DNA of 64,000 bases from Sphingobacterium sp. UBA2700 (GTDB lineage Bacteria > Bacteroidota > Bacteroidia > Sphingobacteriales > Sphingobacteriaceae), in NCBI GenBank assembly GCA_002354335.1, contig DELI01000029.1:35899-99898 (forward strand), read 5' to 3'. Below, piece by piece: positions 1 to 9,678 of this stretch. Both the position numbers and the translations under genes were made by a program. The notes beneath the pieces are model-generated. The model saw only the letters and a program-made list of their open reading frames with translations. It did no database searches and was not told the origin of the DNA. The number at the start of each line of letters is the position of its first letter. Position 1 is the first letter of the stretch.

Positions 1-142
1 GTATTCGTATAAGCATTTGGACTATGTTGCGGCAGCATTGAAGAATATCTTCGACCGTCGGGATGAGATTCGTAGCGGACTAGAGATCGTTTGGGAGTCG
101 GAGATTCTGCGACACTTTACAATTCTGTTGAAGAAGAAATAA
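1..142 (+). CDS. tnaA: Tryptophanase (beta-eliminating lyase), C-terminal end only
   Basis: Only the last 46 codons are inside the window; the gene enters from the left edge and stops with TAA at 140-142. The tail contains LRHFT followed by a basic end, which matches the C-terminus of tryptophanases (LRHFTAKL in E. coli TnaA). The family is a PLP enzyme that splits tryptophan into indole, pyruvate and ammonia. Tyrosine phenol-lyase is a close relative and cannot be excluded from the tail alone. A strong hairpin follows directly. Confidence 0.7.
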   Translation, partial: YSYKHLDYVAAALKNIFDRRDEIRSGLEIVWESEILRHFTILLKKK

Positions 143-160
143 GGAGAGCTAACCCCCTAA

Positions 161-196
161 AAAAGCGGCGTTCATTTATTAAGGAACGCCGCTTTT
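161..196. terminator. Bidirectional terminator between convergent genes
   Basis: A perfect 13-bp stem (161-173 with 184-196) containing GCGGCGTTC, with a 10-nt loop and A/T tracts on both sides. It lies between the tryptophanase end and the convergent lipoprotein gene, so it can stop transcription from both directions. Confidence 0.85.
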
Positions 197-229
197 CGTA
201 TTGTTGATATGTAATTTATAAAGCTTGGA

Positions 230-3200
230 TTACTTCATGGTTTTATAGGAATCTGGCAGCGACTTCAAGTAGGCCATCAGATCGGAGAGCTCTTCATTGC
301 TTAAGCCTTTTTCTAAACCTGGCGGCATCATCGAGACACTGTGCTGTTCAGAAGATATGATTTCATTCTTTGGAATGCGCACCTCCGCTCCAGGACCTAC
401 AGCGAGAATTATCTGATCAGGGAATTGTTCTTTTATCACACCCATGTAGGTTTTGGATTTCGTTTTAATTTGATAAGTATCATATTCTCTTGCAAAGCTC
501 ACACTCGGATAGACGATTGCCTCTAAGATATCGTGCTTCGATCTAATTTCACCGATATTGCTTAGATCGGGTCCAAAGTGTGCCCCTTCCTGCCCGACCG
601 CATGGCAGGTAAAGCATGCTGATTTCCCGAAGAAGATTTTCTTTCCTCGATCGAGGTCTCCACGACTTAAGCTCGCTTCGAGTTCTTCCAGCTTAGCTAA
701 TCGTTCGGCATGTCGTTTTTTCAATTCTTCCATCAACGGCTGCCCCTCTTTTTGTACATCCGCAGGATAGTTTGCCAACAATTTCTGCATATCCTGTTCA
801 GAGAGATTGTCCAATCGGTCGGTACTCTGACCAAGGGCTTTGATTAGGGCTCTGCCCACCTTTTCGCTTTTACTAACTTCAAAAGCACTCATGAGGCTTG
901 GCAGTAGAAATAAATCGGCTTTAGCGACGTGCTGTTCGGCAAGTACTGTCAGCTGCGCTTCATTTAATTTGGATCGGCCTATCAAGCGCGCCGCGGCTTG
1001 TCGGATGGGCGATTCGGCTGGTGGTTTCAAGAAACCTGTCAGTATATCGAATTCCTTATCGGATAGTTCCGGAACGGTCATCGCACGAGCACCCAATGCT
1101 CCTATTCTGAAGTCAGCGTCGATAGACCCATCCAAAATGATCTTTTGTAACTCGTTGTTCAGTGAAGATAGTCTTCGCGATTCAACAAGGTTCAAAACAC
1201 TGCGTTTCAAGACGTCGTTGTCGGAACGAAGCATATTACCAAGTTGGGTTGTCCATATATTCGGGAAGTCCGTTATTGGGCTTTCGGAGATCACATTGAG
1301 GAGCATTTGTTTCCAAGCTATGGAGGCTTGTTTGCTTGCAAGTTCATTTGCGATATAAGTTTGTAACTTGTTGTCTTTACTGAAGGTAATCAACATTTTC
1401 TGGATGGCATTTGATTCCTCCTTTTCGAGATCGTCGATATTCAGACCATTCTTCAGGAAGGTAATCACCATGTCTGCCCATTGGGGTCTATGCGATGCAA
1501 TCCAAACACCTGTATTACGAAGAACCGGATCTTTACTTTGCAGAAATGCCAATACTTGTTCCTGACGCAGAGGTGAGTTATCCATTTGATCTAGCGCGAT
1601 TAAAGCCGCTCGCTTTGTACCTTGTTGAGGGCTCTGCAATGCAGGAATTAAAAGCTCTGGTTTTTGAAGTGTCGTTAAACTATGGATAATTGCATGTTCG
1701 ACAAAACGGTCATTTGGATTCGCCGCCGCGTTCAACAAGGCCGATATACAGCTTGGGTCAGCGATTTGTCCGAGGGCTGTTGCGGCTTGTCGGCGTACGG
1801 ATGCAGAATCACGCTGTACCATCTGCATTAGCGTTTGTACAGATTTCCGGTCTGCAGCTAGTCCCACACTGCGAGCTGCCGCTGTTCGAACAATGGGGCT
1901 GTTATCCGCGAGCGCAGACCTTACCCCCACCAATGCTTCTTCCTTTCCGATGCGTGCCAAAGCAAATACGGTAGCAATGCGGGCATCCTCTGCTTTATCT
2001 TGAAGCAATCCTACTAACGAAGGTACTGCTTGCTGACCTTTGCTTACCAATTGCTCAACCGCAGCATCCTTCACCATGATACGCGGATCGTTGATATATT
2101 TTACCAGTTCTTCGGGACTTCTTTTATTGAGTGCGATCTGTTTTCCCCAAGGGTCATCAACTTTCTTCGCATCCTTTCTTCGTATTCTGTAGATCCCGCC
2201 AGCTACTTCGGGCTTCGCCACACGCGATAGCGGGCACCCCTCAATAAACCATCCTCCTGTGATGATGACCAAGAGGCTACCATCGGCATCTTGGAGTACG
2301 TCTGTCGGATGGGTATCTGGATTTTTAGAAGTCATAAAATCTTCTTCTACGGTTTTGAAAGTCGCACCGGATGGGGTGATTTTATGTCGGGTAATTTTCC
2401 CTGTATTGAATACCGCGCTAAACAAATTGCCATCATAACCTTCCCCAAGACCATCTCCGCGATAGCGCAAGAGTCCTGAGTGCGCAATTCTCGGCAGCTT
2501 TGTCATCACGGGCATTAAATCGCCGGTTAGTTTTAACTGATCCTCATCAATCACGCTGTTATATTTAGGATATACGCCGCCTTCGACCCAGTGCATAAGT
2601 GCATCGCGTTGGCCATTTTGAGGGTCGGTGAAATAGGTCATCGTACCTATTGTTTCGCCGCCCGGCATGAACACCATTTCGATCGTATTATCAAAACCTC
2701 CGCCCGACATCGCCTCTAGTCCCGTACCGTCGGGGCGACACCTCCAAATTCGCGCACTCTTTCCTTTCAATTGTGCACCTTCTTTCGACTTTATATCGAA
2801 GCCTCGACGGGCATCACACAGATAAAGCCAACCATCCGGCCCCATGAACGGGCCGTGCAAGGTCGCTGCATTCGCATTCAGCACCCAACCATTTAAAATC
2901 ACTTCTTCCTTATCCGCTTTTCCATCATTATCCGTGTCTGTATAGCGCATCAAGTTGGGAGGTGCTGCAGCGTATAAGCTCCCCTGATAAAAGGCTCCGC
3001 CCATGGGCAATGGCACCTTATCTACATAGATGCTGCTCTTATCAAACTTGCCATCAGCGTCGGTATCTTCCAATAACCGGATATGATAGCTGGGTTCTGC
3101 CAACATCTTTTCCGTTCCCATGGTATTTACACCAGTTGACTCAAATACGAACAAGCGTCCCTGATCGTCAAAGCTAGCGAACATCGGAAAGGATATCAGA

Positions 3201-3403
3201 TCTGCAGAGACCGCTTCTTCGATCACGAAACCATCCGGCACCTGCAGGTAGGACATTGGGCTAGTATCTTCGCTTTCAGCTTTCCGATCGCAGCTTGATA
3301 TGGATAATAGGCAGAGAGCGAAGAGGGCGAGTAAAAGCAGCCGCACTCTGGATGTGAAAGAAGCAAACAGCTGTGCATCAGTACATTCACTTAATAAGGT
3401 CAT
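230..3403 (-). CDS. PVC-type dehydrogenase / HEAT-repeat / cytochrome c lipoprotein
   Basis: A 1057-residue multidomain protein. The N-terminus has a hydrophobic stretch ending in a lipobox (SISSC near residue 38), so it should be a lipoprotein outside the cytoplasm. Residues ~50-390 resemble the propeller-like membrane-bound dehydrogenase domain common in Planctomycetes and Bacteroidota. Residues ~430-650 are helical repeats of HEAT type. Residues ~915-1050 form a cytochrome c domain with heme motif CFTCH at 930-934 and a likely axial Met in the SMMPPG segment. The family is thought to oxidise sugars or related polyols and pass electrons to the heme; the substrate is unknown. It stands alone, without a partner gene. 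ATG at 3403 was used; a GTG 19 codons downstream would still leave the signal intact. Confidence 0.8.
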   Translation of the reverse strand: MTLLSECTDAQLFASFTSRVRLLLLALFALCLLSISSCDRKAESEDTSPMSYLQVPDGFVIEEAVSADLISFPMFASFDDQGRLFVFESTGVNTMGTEKMLAEPSYHIRLLEDTDADGKFDKSSIYVDKVPLPMGGAFYQGSLYAAAPPNLMRYTDTDNDGKADKEEVILNGWVLNANAATLHGPFMGPDGWLYLCDARRGFDIKSKEGAQLKGKSARIWRCRPDGTGLEAMSGGGFDNTIEMVFMPGGETIGTMTYFTDPQNGQRDALMHWVEGGVYPKYNSVIDEDQLKLTGDLMPVMTKLPRIAHSGLLRYRGDGLGEGYDGNLFSAVFNTGKITRHKITPSGATFKTVEEDFMTSKNPDTHPTDVLQDADGSLLVIITGGWFIEGCPLSRVAKPEVAGGIYRIRRKDAKKVDDPWGKQIALNKRSPEELVKYINDPRIMVKDAAVEQLVSKGQQAVPSLVGLLQDKAEDARIATVFALARIGKEEALVGVRSALADNSPIVRTAAARSVGLAADRKSVQTLMQMVQRDSASVRRQAATALGQIADPSCISALLNAAANPNDRFVEHAIIHSLTTLQKPELLIPALQSPQQGTKRAALIALDQMDNSPLRQEQVLAFLQSKDPVLRNTGVWIASHRPQWADMVITFLKNGLNIDDLEKEESNAIQKMLITFSKDNKLQTYIANELASKQASIAWKQMLLNVISESPITDFPNIWTTQLGNMLRSDNDVLKRSVLNLVESRRLSSLNNELQKIILDGSIDADFRIGALGARAMTVPELSDKEFDILTGFLKPPAESPIRQAAARLIGRSKLNEAQLTVLAEQHVAKADLFLLPSLMSAFEVSKSEKVGRALIKALGQSTDRLDNLSEQDMQKLLANYPADVQKEGQPLMEELKKRHAERLAKLEELEASLSRGDLDRGKKIFFGKSACFTCHAVGQEGAHFGPDLSNIGEIRSKHDILEAIVYPSVSFAREYDTYQIKTKSKTYMGVIKEQFPDQIILAVGPGAEVRIPKNEIISSEQHSVSMMPPGLEKGLSNEELSDLMAYLKSLPDSYKTMK

Positions 3404-3669
3404 TATGAAAAGTTTAGGTTCTGTCTATATCTTGTCTACACAAGACAATCAAATATAGCAAAACTATTCTTATAAACAAGAAGCGAACAAGACAATAAAA
3501 GTCTAGCAATCAGATGATAGAAAATGAAAGGTGGGGAATAACATGAGCCGGAAAACTGGAGACGCTTTCCTATTTTGTTGGATTAGAGATTGGTTTAAAG
3601 ATGAAGAAAATGCTGATCGAGTTGCGATGAAAGTTGGTATTTTAGCAGCTCGAGCAGCATAGGATTATC

Positions 3670-4200
3670 TTATTGTACTCGCATATTTAACTTATTAATC
3701 ATATTTGCCATCCACACGTCTTGATCCTCGAAAGTTGACAGCTCATCATTATCTCCTGCTTCATCGAGACTTTCGATAATTTCTTCCGCATATTTAAGGT
3801 TCAACAACTCAGCGAGATGCATGATGCTGTCCTCATCGAATTCTGATTCATACCAGAAAACTACCTCTTCCAGAAATACGCCATCCCAATTTAAAACAAT
3901 TGGATCTTCAATTTCCTCTTCCAATCCATAGCCAATAAAACCCTTCCGCTCGGTATCATACGCGATAATATCAGAACTTCTTAGCTCGAGGATCGGCTTA
4001 AAGCGATCAACACGATACGTCTTCTGCTCTTCCGCAGATAAGTCTAAAATGCTTAATGGCTTCGAATATTCGTAACCTAATGCCTCCTCGAATACATCAT
4101 CAGAAACATTCTCGTCATAGATATCTGTCACAATCTTAGGAAGCCCCAGTTTGTGAATCAGTTCCCTTAACTCTACTTCAGTTAGTTGATAAGCAGCCAT
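3670..4200 (-). CDS. Hypothetical acidic protein
   Basis: A 176-residue, strongly acidic protein rich in Glu, Asp and Leu, with no signal peptide or membrane segment, so probably cytoplasmic. The middle (residues ~85-130) has a Trp/Phe/Tyr-rich stretch between acidic runs that faintly recalls SMI1/KNR4 (SUKH) folds, but I see no diagnostic motif. Single gene; the 262 bp upstream hold no other gene. I do not recognise it. Confidence 0.6.
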   Translation of the reverse strand: MAAYQLTEVELRELIHKLGLPKIVTDIYDENVSDDVFEEALGYEYSKPLSILDLSAEEQKTYRVDRFKPILELRSSDIIAYDTERKGFIGYGLEEEIEDPIVLNWDGVFLEEVVFWYESEFDEDSIMHLAELLNLKYAEEIIESLDEAGDNDELSTFEDQDVWMANMINKLNMRVQ

Positions 4201-4463
4201 ATTTTTTGTTTTATCGGTTTATGTTAATAACGACTAATAACTTGAAGTCGTATAACGTAAAAGTACTTTTGAACATACTTTTATCTTTGGCTTCAAATTA
4301 ACGAATAAACAATTTGTGGCTAAATATTTTACCAAGTGGAATTATATAATTAAACAAGTGGAGCGTTGAAATAGCGGTAACTTCTAATACCATGCTACTT
4401 TCACAAGTCCAATTGGATTTGTGAAATGAATTTTACATAACTTTACCGTTTTAATCAGCACCC

Positions 4464-5591
4464 ATGATCTACTTCCATATTCCTTTTTGCAAGCAAGCGT
4501 GTTACTACTGCGATTTCCACTTTAGCACTTCCATGCAATACAAAGACGAAATGCTGCAGGCTATGCACAAGGAATTGAGCATGCGTACCAACTATCTCGA
4601 AAACAAAACCATCCATTCCATTTACTTCGGCGGAGGCACCCCTTCCACACTTACGGCCGAGGAAATCGACCGCCTTATTGGAAAAGTTGCTGATCACTAT
4701 GAAATAGCCCCCGATGCGGAAATCACCTTGGAAGCCAATCCTGACGACCTCGACAAAAACAAAGTCAATGCATTAAGACAAACTGCTGTCAACCGCTTCT
4801 CGATAGGCATCCAATCCTTTTATGAGGAAGATTTGCGATGGATGAATAGGGCGCATAATGCTGAAGAGGCGAAATCTGCAATTATGCGCGTGCAAGATGC
4901 GGGCTTTGAAAATATCACTTGTGACCTGATCTATGGATACCCCCTATTGACCGATCTGAAGTGGAAAGCTAACATGCAGCAGCTCATTGATTTTCAGATA
5001 CCGCACATCTCCTCTTATGCGATGACTGTAGAAAAGAAAACAGCGCTGGATCATTTGATAAAGAAAGGAAAAACTGCCCCGATCAACGAAGGCCAAAGTG
5101 CAGAGCAGATGCTTATGCTGATTTCCCACTTCACCGACAACGGCTATGAGCAGTATGAAATATCTAATTTTGCAAAGCCCGGAAAACATGCTATCCACAA
5201 CAGCAATTATTGGAAGGGAAAACACTATTTAGGCATCGGCCCCTCCGCGCACTCCTTTAACGGCGTATCGCGCTCGTGGAATATCGCCAATAATGCACTG
5301 TACACGAAACAGCTATTCCAAAACGAATTGGCATTAGAAACCGAAGAGCTAAGCCTAGACGATCGATTCAACGAGTATGTCATGACATCCCTCCGAACAA
5401 AATGGGGAGTAGACTACGAATACCTCAAAACCAACTTTGATAGCGACTACCTATCCTACCTGAAAAAAGAAGTGCAGGACTATCTACAACAGGAAATGCT
5501 GCAAATAAAAGAGGAGCGATATTTAGTATTAACGCCATCAGGAAAGCTGATTGCAGATCAAATCGCCTCTGATTTGTTCATCGTTTCTTAA
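4464..5591 (+). CDS. hemW: Radical SAM heme chaperone HemW (HemN-like)
   Basis: A 375-residue radical SAM protein. The cluster motif near the start is CKQACYYC (C-x3-C-x2-C), followed by D-F. In true coproporphyrinogen dehydrogenases (HemN) a fourth cysteine stands where Phe is here, so this belongs to the HemW group, which inserts heme into respiratory proteins. The YFGGGTPS and EANPDD segments fit the SAM-binding barrel. Length matches HemW, which lacks the HemN N-terminal extension. ATG at 4464 places the motif eight residues in, as usual for the family. Databases often mislabel it as oxygen-independent coproporphyrinogen oxidase. Confidence 0.9.
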   Translation: MIYFHIPFCKQACYYCDFHFSTSMQYKDEMLQAMHKELSMRTNYLENKTIHSIYFGGGTPSTLTAEEIDRLIGKVADHYEIAPDAEITLEANPDDLDKNKVNALRQTAVNRFSIGIQSFYEEDLRWMNRAHNAEEAKSAIMRVQDAGFENITCDLIYGYPLLTDLKWKANMQQLIDFQIPHISSYAMTVEKKTALDHLIKKGKTAPINEGQSAEQMLMLISHFTDNGYEQYEISNFAKPGKHAIHNSNYWKGKHYLGIGPSAHSFNGVSRSWNIANNALYTKQLFQNELALETEELSLDDRFNEYVMTSLRTKWGVDYEYLKTNFDSDYLSYLKKEVQDYLQQEMLQIKEERYLVLTPSGKLIADQIASDLFIVS

Positions 5592-5722
5592 CGTTGCAGT
5601 TTAATATTTTGCTTTATGTCAACAATAACATGAATTCATTAGCAAATAAAATCCATTAACTAGCATTTGTTAGCAAATCCCTAATTTTTAAAAACCCGCC
5701 TGATTACCAGCATTATAATTCA

Positions 5723-5730
5723 TATTTTTG
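5723..5730 (+). promoter_or_regulatory. Bacteroidota -7 box upstream of GAPDH
   Basis: TATTTTTG matches TAnnTTTG exactly, 27 nt before the GAPDH start codon. No clear -33 TTG was seen at the expected distance. Confidence 0.5.
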
Positions 5731-5756
5731 CGCCAAAATAATCTATTATAATCGAT

Positions 5757-7205
5757 ATGGTACAATCTTCTACTTTTGAGAACCAAATCAAAAGTTACAA
5801 AGTCAAGCAGAACGCTTGCGTAAAGCTTATTCAAGTAGTAAGCGACCTATGGTTCAATCAATCCATTGAACTGGTTCTATTCCGCAATCAACTGATTGAT
5901 CGTCGCGTAAGTTTCATCCTTAATTTACATCAAAAGACGAAAGAGTTAGCAGAGAAAGAAATTAGTATTGAGGAAACTCTTCAAATTGCTGAGATTATCC
6001 AAACGCTAGAATTAACTCCTTCACGAATTGACATTGGTAAATTAGCGTTGGAAGTACGCAAGCAGAACGTTCAACTCGAAGATTTAGAAGCTTTCCTTTC
6101 CAAGGAACTCGCGCCTGCACATCAGCATCAAACCTTCGAACCAAGAGACGTTGTTCTCTATGGATTTGGTCGAATTGGTCGCTTATTAGCAAGAGAATTA
6201 ATCAGCAAAGCAGCTGCTGGTCGTCAATTACGTTTACGAGCCATTGTGACCAGAGATCAGTTAGACGAAAAAACGCTCGAAAAAAGAGCGAGCTTATTAC
6301 GTCAAGATTCTATCCACGGAGACTTCGAAGGCGAAGTAGATATCGATGTAGAAAAAGGTGCATTGATCATCAATGGCGTACCTGTTTACATCATCTCTGC
6401 CAAGAATCCTGAAGACATCGATTATATACAATACGACATCAATAACGCCTTAGTAATCGATAATACAGGGGCTTTTAGAGATCAACAAGAGCTTAGTCGC
6501 CATCTAACTTCTAAGGGTGCAACACAAGTTTTATTGACTGCGCCGGGCAAAGGCGTTCCAAATATCGTTTATGGCGTAAATGAATATGATGCCGACAATA
6601 AAAAGGATAATATATTCTCCGCTGCTTCTTGTACCACCAATGCTATTTCACCAGTTTTAGCGGTATTAGAGAAACGTATCGGAATTGTGAAAGGCCATAT
6701 CGAAACCATCCACTCCTACACCAACGACCAAAACTTAGTTGATAACTTCCATAAGAAGTCTAGAAGAGGACGTGCAGCGGCATTAAACATGGTAATCACG
6801 GAGACTGGAGCAGGAAGCGCAGTCGCGAAAGTATTACCTGTATTGGCAGGAAAGCTAACCTCCAATGCGATTCGCGTGCCTGTTCCTAATGGTTCCCTAG
6901 CGATCTTGAATCTAGAACTGAAGTCCATCACTACGGTTGAAGAGGTGAACGGTCTTTTAAAGAAAGCAGCATTAGAAGGCGATCTAGTCGAACAAATTCA
7001 ATACGCAAATAACGCAGAACTTGTATCATCTGATATCGTGGGCACTACGGCCGCTTCTGTGGTGGATGCACCTGCAACAATCGTATCAGCAGATGGCAAA
7101 AACGTCGTAATTTACGTATGGTATGATAATGAATACGGCTATACACATCAAGTAATGCGCCTAGCAAGACATATCGCTGGAGTAAGAAGATATACTTATT
7201 ATTAA
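5757..7205 (+). CDS. Glyceraldehyde-3-phosphate dehydrogenase, long form
   Basis: A 482-residue protein. Residues ~130-470 carry the GAPDH fold: the Rossmann motif GFGRIGR, the active-site segment ASCTTNAISP with catalytic Cys at 292, and the conserved C-terminal WYDNEYGY. It is about 140 residues longer than classical GAPDH because of an N-terminal helical extension, a form seen in many Bacteroidota. It catalyses the NAD(P)-dependent oxidation and phosphorylation of glyceraldehyde-3-phosphate in glycolysis or the reverse step in gluconeogenesis. Single gene with its own promoter box and a hairpin behind it. The role of the extension is unknown. Confidence 0.92.
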   Translation: MVQSSTFENQIKSYKVKQNACVKLIQVVSDLWFNQSIELVLFRNQLIDRRVSFILNLHQKTKELAEKEISIEETLQIAEIIQTLELTPSRIDIGKLALEVRKQNVQLEDLEAFLSKELAPAHQHQTFEPRDVVLYGFGRIGRLLARELISKAAAGRQLRLRAIVTRDQLDEKTLEKRASLLRQDSIHGDFEGEVDIDVEKGALIINGVPVYIISAKNPEDIDYIQYDINNALVIDNTGAFRDQQELSRHLTSKGATQVLLTAPGKGVPNIVYGVNEYDADNKKDNIFSAASCTTNAISPVLAVLEKRIGIVKGHIETIHSYTNDQNLVDNFHKKSRRGRAAALNMVITETGAGSAVAKVLPVLAGKLTSNAIRVPVPNGSLAILNLELKSITTVEEVNGLLKKAALEGDLVEQIQYANNAELVSSDIVGTTAASVVDAPATIVSADGKNVVIYVWYDNEYGYTHQVMRLARHIAGVRRYTYY

Positions 7206-7324
7206 GATTCTCTTGTACGGTCGCAAAAGTGCATTGTCTAGGAATAGAGCAAGTCATCTGACTCAAGAAAACGGCGAGAAATTTGATATCGAAATTTAAT
7301 TAACCACGGACAGCTATACAAAAT

Positions 7325-7378
7325 AGCATGGATAAAATTTGGTGCGGCAGCTAGCGCAGCTTTAACTTTATCCATGCT
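7325..7378. terminator. Hairpin between convergent GAPDH and waaA
   Basis: A 12-bp stem (7325-7336 with 7367-7378, AGCATGGATAAA) with a 30-nt insert that may fold further. It ends next to the stop codon of waaA, so it can serve both genes. The T-runs are short. Confidence 0.65.
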
Positions 7379-7379
7379 T

Positions 7380-8636
7380 TTAAGATCCGTTTTCACCTAT
7401 CAGTTTCTCCGTTTCCAAATATTTCATAATGATCTGCGTAGCCCCAGCACGCGTATGCACATAATTCTTAGCTGATTCTCCCGCCATGTTCAACTTTGCA
7501 GGATCCTGCAAAGCCGCAAATATGTTGGAAAGCTCCTCCTTGCTGCTGACCGGAAAACCAGCACCCAGTTCCAGCAGATCCATCGCTTCCTTAAACTTCT
7601 CATACTTCGGACCGAATATCACCGGAATACCGTAAGTAGCGGCCTCCAAGGTATTATGTATTCCCGCACCAAAACCGCCACCAATGTAGGCGATATCGCC
7701 ATAATAATAAAGCGATGACAACATACCAATATTGTCAATAATCAATACCTGCTCTCGAGCAATTTCTTCAGCAGAATAACGCCCGAATTGCGAGAAACGT
7801 AAGGCCGAAGGAAAGAGCTTTAAAAGCTGTGCAATATGTTCATCATGAATTTCATGAGGCGCGATAATCGCTTTCCAATCCTGATATTCGGACAACAAGT
7901 CTTGGATCAGCGCTTCATCAGCTGGCCAGGTGCTTCCCCCGACCAATACCCGCTTATTCGCTACAAATTCTTTAACCGGCTCGATTGCCTTATGCGTCCT
8001 CGGAAGCTCCACCACACGATCAAACCGCGTATCTCCGGCTAGACCCGCTTTGGTGATCCCAATCCACTTCAACATATGCACACTTTCCATATTCTGAGTA
8101 AAGAAAAAGGACACCTTTTTCAAAATCTTACGATAAAACCCTCCATGTCGCTTAAAAAACAATTGTTCCTCCCGAAAGATCGCCGAAATCATCAGTAAAC
8201 GAACTCCACGCTTTTCCAGCGCATCGAAGTAGTGATACCAGTATTCGTACTTCGTGAAGATCGCTAATTTCGGTCGGATCGCGTCCAGAAACTTGCGCGC
8301 ATTACCCGCTGTATCCTCCGGCAAATAGAACACATAATCGGCCAAGGCCGTGTTCTTCCGGATTTCGTAGCCCGATGGCGAAAAAAATGTTACAATTATT
8401 TTTTCAGTAGGATAACGTTGCTTAATCTGCTCCATAACAGATCGCCCCTGCTCAAATTCGCCCAGGGAAGCAAAGTGAAACCAGATGTGTTCCTGACTGG
8501 AATCAACCGTTTGACTGATCTGCTTCAACAAGCCCTTACGACCCGCAACCCATAGCTTCGCTTTTGCATGAAAAGGCGCAATCAGACGAAGTAATGTGCC
8601 GTAGAGGAATATGCCCAGATCGTAAAGTAAACGCAT
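7380..8636 (-). CDS. waaA: 3-deoxy-D-manno-octulosonic acid (Kdo) transferase
   Basis: About 418 residues. The IWFHFASLGEFEQGR segment near residues 50-65 matches the conserved N-terminal region of WaaA (KdtA), and the C-terminal half has the glycosyltransferase GT30 signature region IAYIGGGFGAGIHNTLE. It transfers Kdo from CMP-Kdo onto lipid A precursor at the inner face of the inner membrane. The N-terminal hydrophobic stretch (MRLLYDLGIFLYG) is the usual membrane anchor. I chose ATG at 8636: a TTG 10 codons upstream is in frame but overlaps the predicted promoter box. Confidence 0.9.
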   Translation of the reverse strand: MRLLYDLGIFLYGTLLRLIAPFHAKAKLWVAGRKGLLKQISQTVDSSQEHIWFHFASLGEFEQGRSVMEQIKQRYPTEKIIVTFFSPSGYEIRKNTALADYVFYLPEDTAGNARKFLDAIRPKLAIFTKYEYWYHYFDALEKRGVRLLMISAIFREEQLFFKRHGGFYRKILKKVSFFFTQNMESVHMLKWIGITKAGLAGDTRFDRVVELPRTHKAIEPVKEFVANKRVLVGGSTWPADEALIQDLLSEYQDWKAIIAPHEIHDEHIAQLLKLFPSALRFSQFGRYSAEEIAREQVLIIDNIGMLSSLYYYGDIAYIGGGFGAGIHNTLEAATYGIPVIFGPKYEKFKEAMDLLELGAGFPVSSKEELSNIFAALQDPAKLNMAGESAKNYVHTRAGATQIIMKYLETEKLIGENGS

Positions 8637-8663
8637 AATATTAAAAGTAATGTTTATCTTCGT

Positions 8664-8671
8664 CAAAGATA
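8664..8671 (-). promoter_or_regulatory. -7 box for waaA
   Basis: On the minus strand TATCTTTG matches TAnnTTTG, 27 nt before the chosen ATG. It argues against the upstream TTG start of waaA. Confidence 0.5.
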
Positions 8672-8695
8672 TTAAACCTTTTCAAATTCACTATT

Positions 8696-9670
8696 GTGCA
8701 AAAGGATAAGCCCAAACGAATATTGATTACTGGAGCGGCGGGATTCCTAGGCTCTCACCTCTGTGACCACTTTATCAAAGAGGAATTCCACGTAATTGGT
8801 ATGGATAATTTGATAACCGGGGATATCAAAAACATCGAACATCTATTCCACCTCCCCGACTTTGAATTCTATCATCACGATGTAAGCAAATTCGTGCACG
8901 TACCGGGCGAGCTGCACTACATCTTACACTTTGCATCACCAGCAAGTCCCATCGATTACCTGAAGATACCCATTCAAACCCTCAAAGTAGGATCCCTAGG
9001 TACGCACAACCTGCTGGGACTGGCAAAGAGCAAGAAAGCACGCATATTAGTCGCCTCCACATCGGAGGTATATGGCGACCCTTTGGTATCTCCGCAATCG
9101 GAAGAATACTGGGGAAATGTAAACCCCGTCGGACCCCGCGGGGTCTACGATGAAGCAAAACGCTTTCAGGAAGCCATGACCATGGCTTATCACAATGCGC
9201 ATTCCTTAGAAACAAGAATAGCAAGGATATTCAACACCTTCGGACCACGCATGCGTCTCAACGACGGTAGAGCATTGCCAACCTTCATTTCGCAGGCTTT
9301 GCAAGGCAAAGATTTGACCGTCTTTGGAAACGGCATGCAAACGCGTTCTTTTTGCTACGTCACAGATCAAATTGAGGGCATCTGCAAGCTCCTCCTTAGC
9401 GATTACCCGCTACCGGTAAACATTGGAAATCCAGATGAGATGACACTCTTGGACATGGCCAAGGAGATCATCGACCTCACAAATAGCTCTTCAAAGATTG
9501 TTTTTGAAGAACTACCGATCGACGATCCTAAGCAGCGGAGACCCGACATTCGAAAAGCCAAAGAATTGCTCAACTGGGAACCCAAAGTGGGCAGACGAGA
9601 AGGGCTGGAGAAAACAATAGCCTATTACAAGACATTATTTAACGATCAACAGTATAAACTTAGCACATAA
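8696..9670 (+). CDS. UDP-glucuronate decarboxylase-type SDR (UXS-like)
   Basis: A 324-residue extended short-chain dehydrogenase. The NAD-binding motif is GAAGFLGSH (residues 13-21), the catalytic Ser/Thr lies in STSEVYGD (~121-128), and the YxxxK pair is Y151/K155. The motifs [16 protein letters not shown] and QTRSFCYV are those of UDP-xylose synthases, which convert UDP-glucuronate to UDP-xylose. The start codon is GTG. Divergent from waaA and 8 bp upstream of galE, so it is probably part of a nucleotide-sugar operon for surface glycans. A related epimerase/dehydratase activity cannot be excluded. Confidence 0.82.
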   Translation: MQKDKPKRILITGAAGFLGSHLCDHFIKEEFHVIGMDNLITGDIKNIEHLFHLPDFEFYHHDVSKFVHVPGELHYILHFASPASPIDYLKIPIQTLKVGSLGTHNLLGLAKSKKARILVASTSEVYGDPLVSPQSEEYWGNVNPVGPRGVYDEAKRFQEAMTMAYHNAHSLETRIARIFNTFGPRMRLNDGRALPTFISQALQGKDLTVFGNGMQTRSFCYVTDQIEGICKLLLSDYPLPVNIGNPDEMTLLDMAKEIIDLTNSSSKIVFEELPIDDPKQRRPDIRKAKELLNWEPKVGRREGLEKTIAYYKTLFNDQQYKLST

Positions 9671-9678
9671 TAAAGCAT

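Noticed and set aside
3543..3662. 39-codon ORF between the cytochrome fusion gene and the acidic protein gene
   Set aside because: Too short, no recognisable motif, no promoter box or partner; could be chance.
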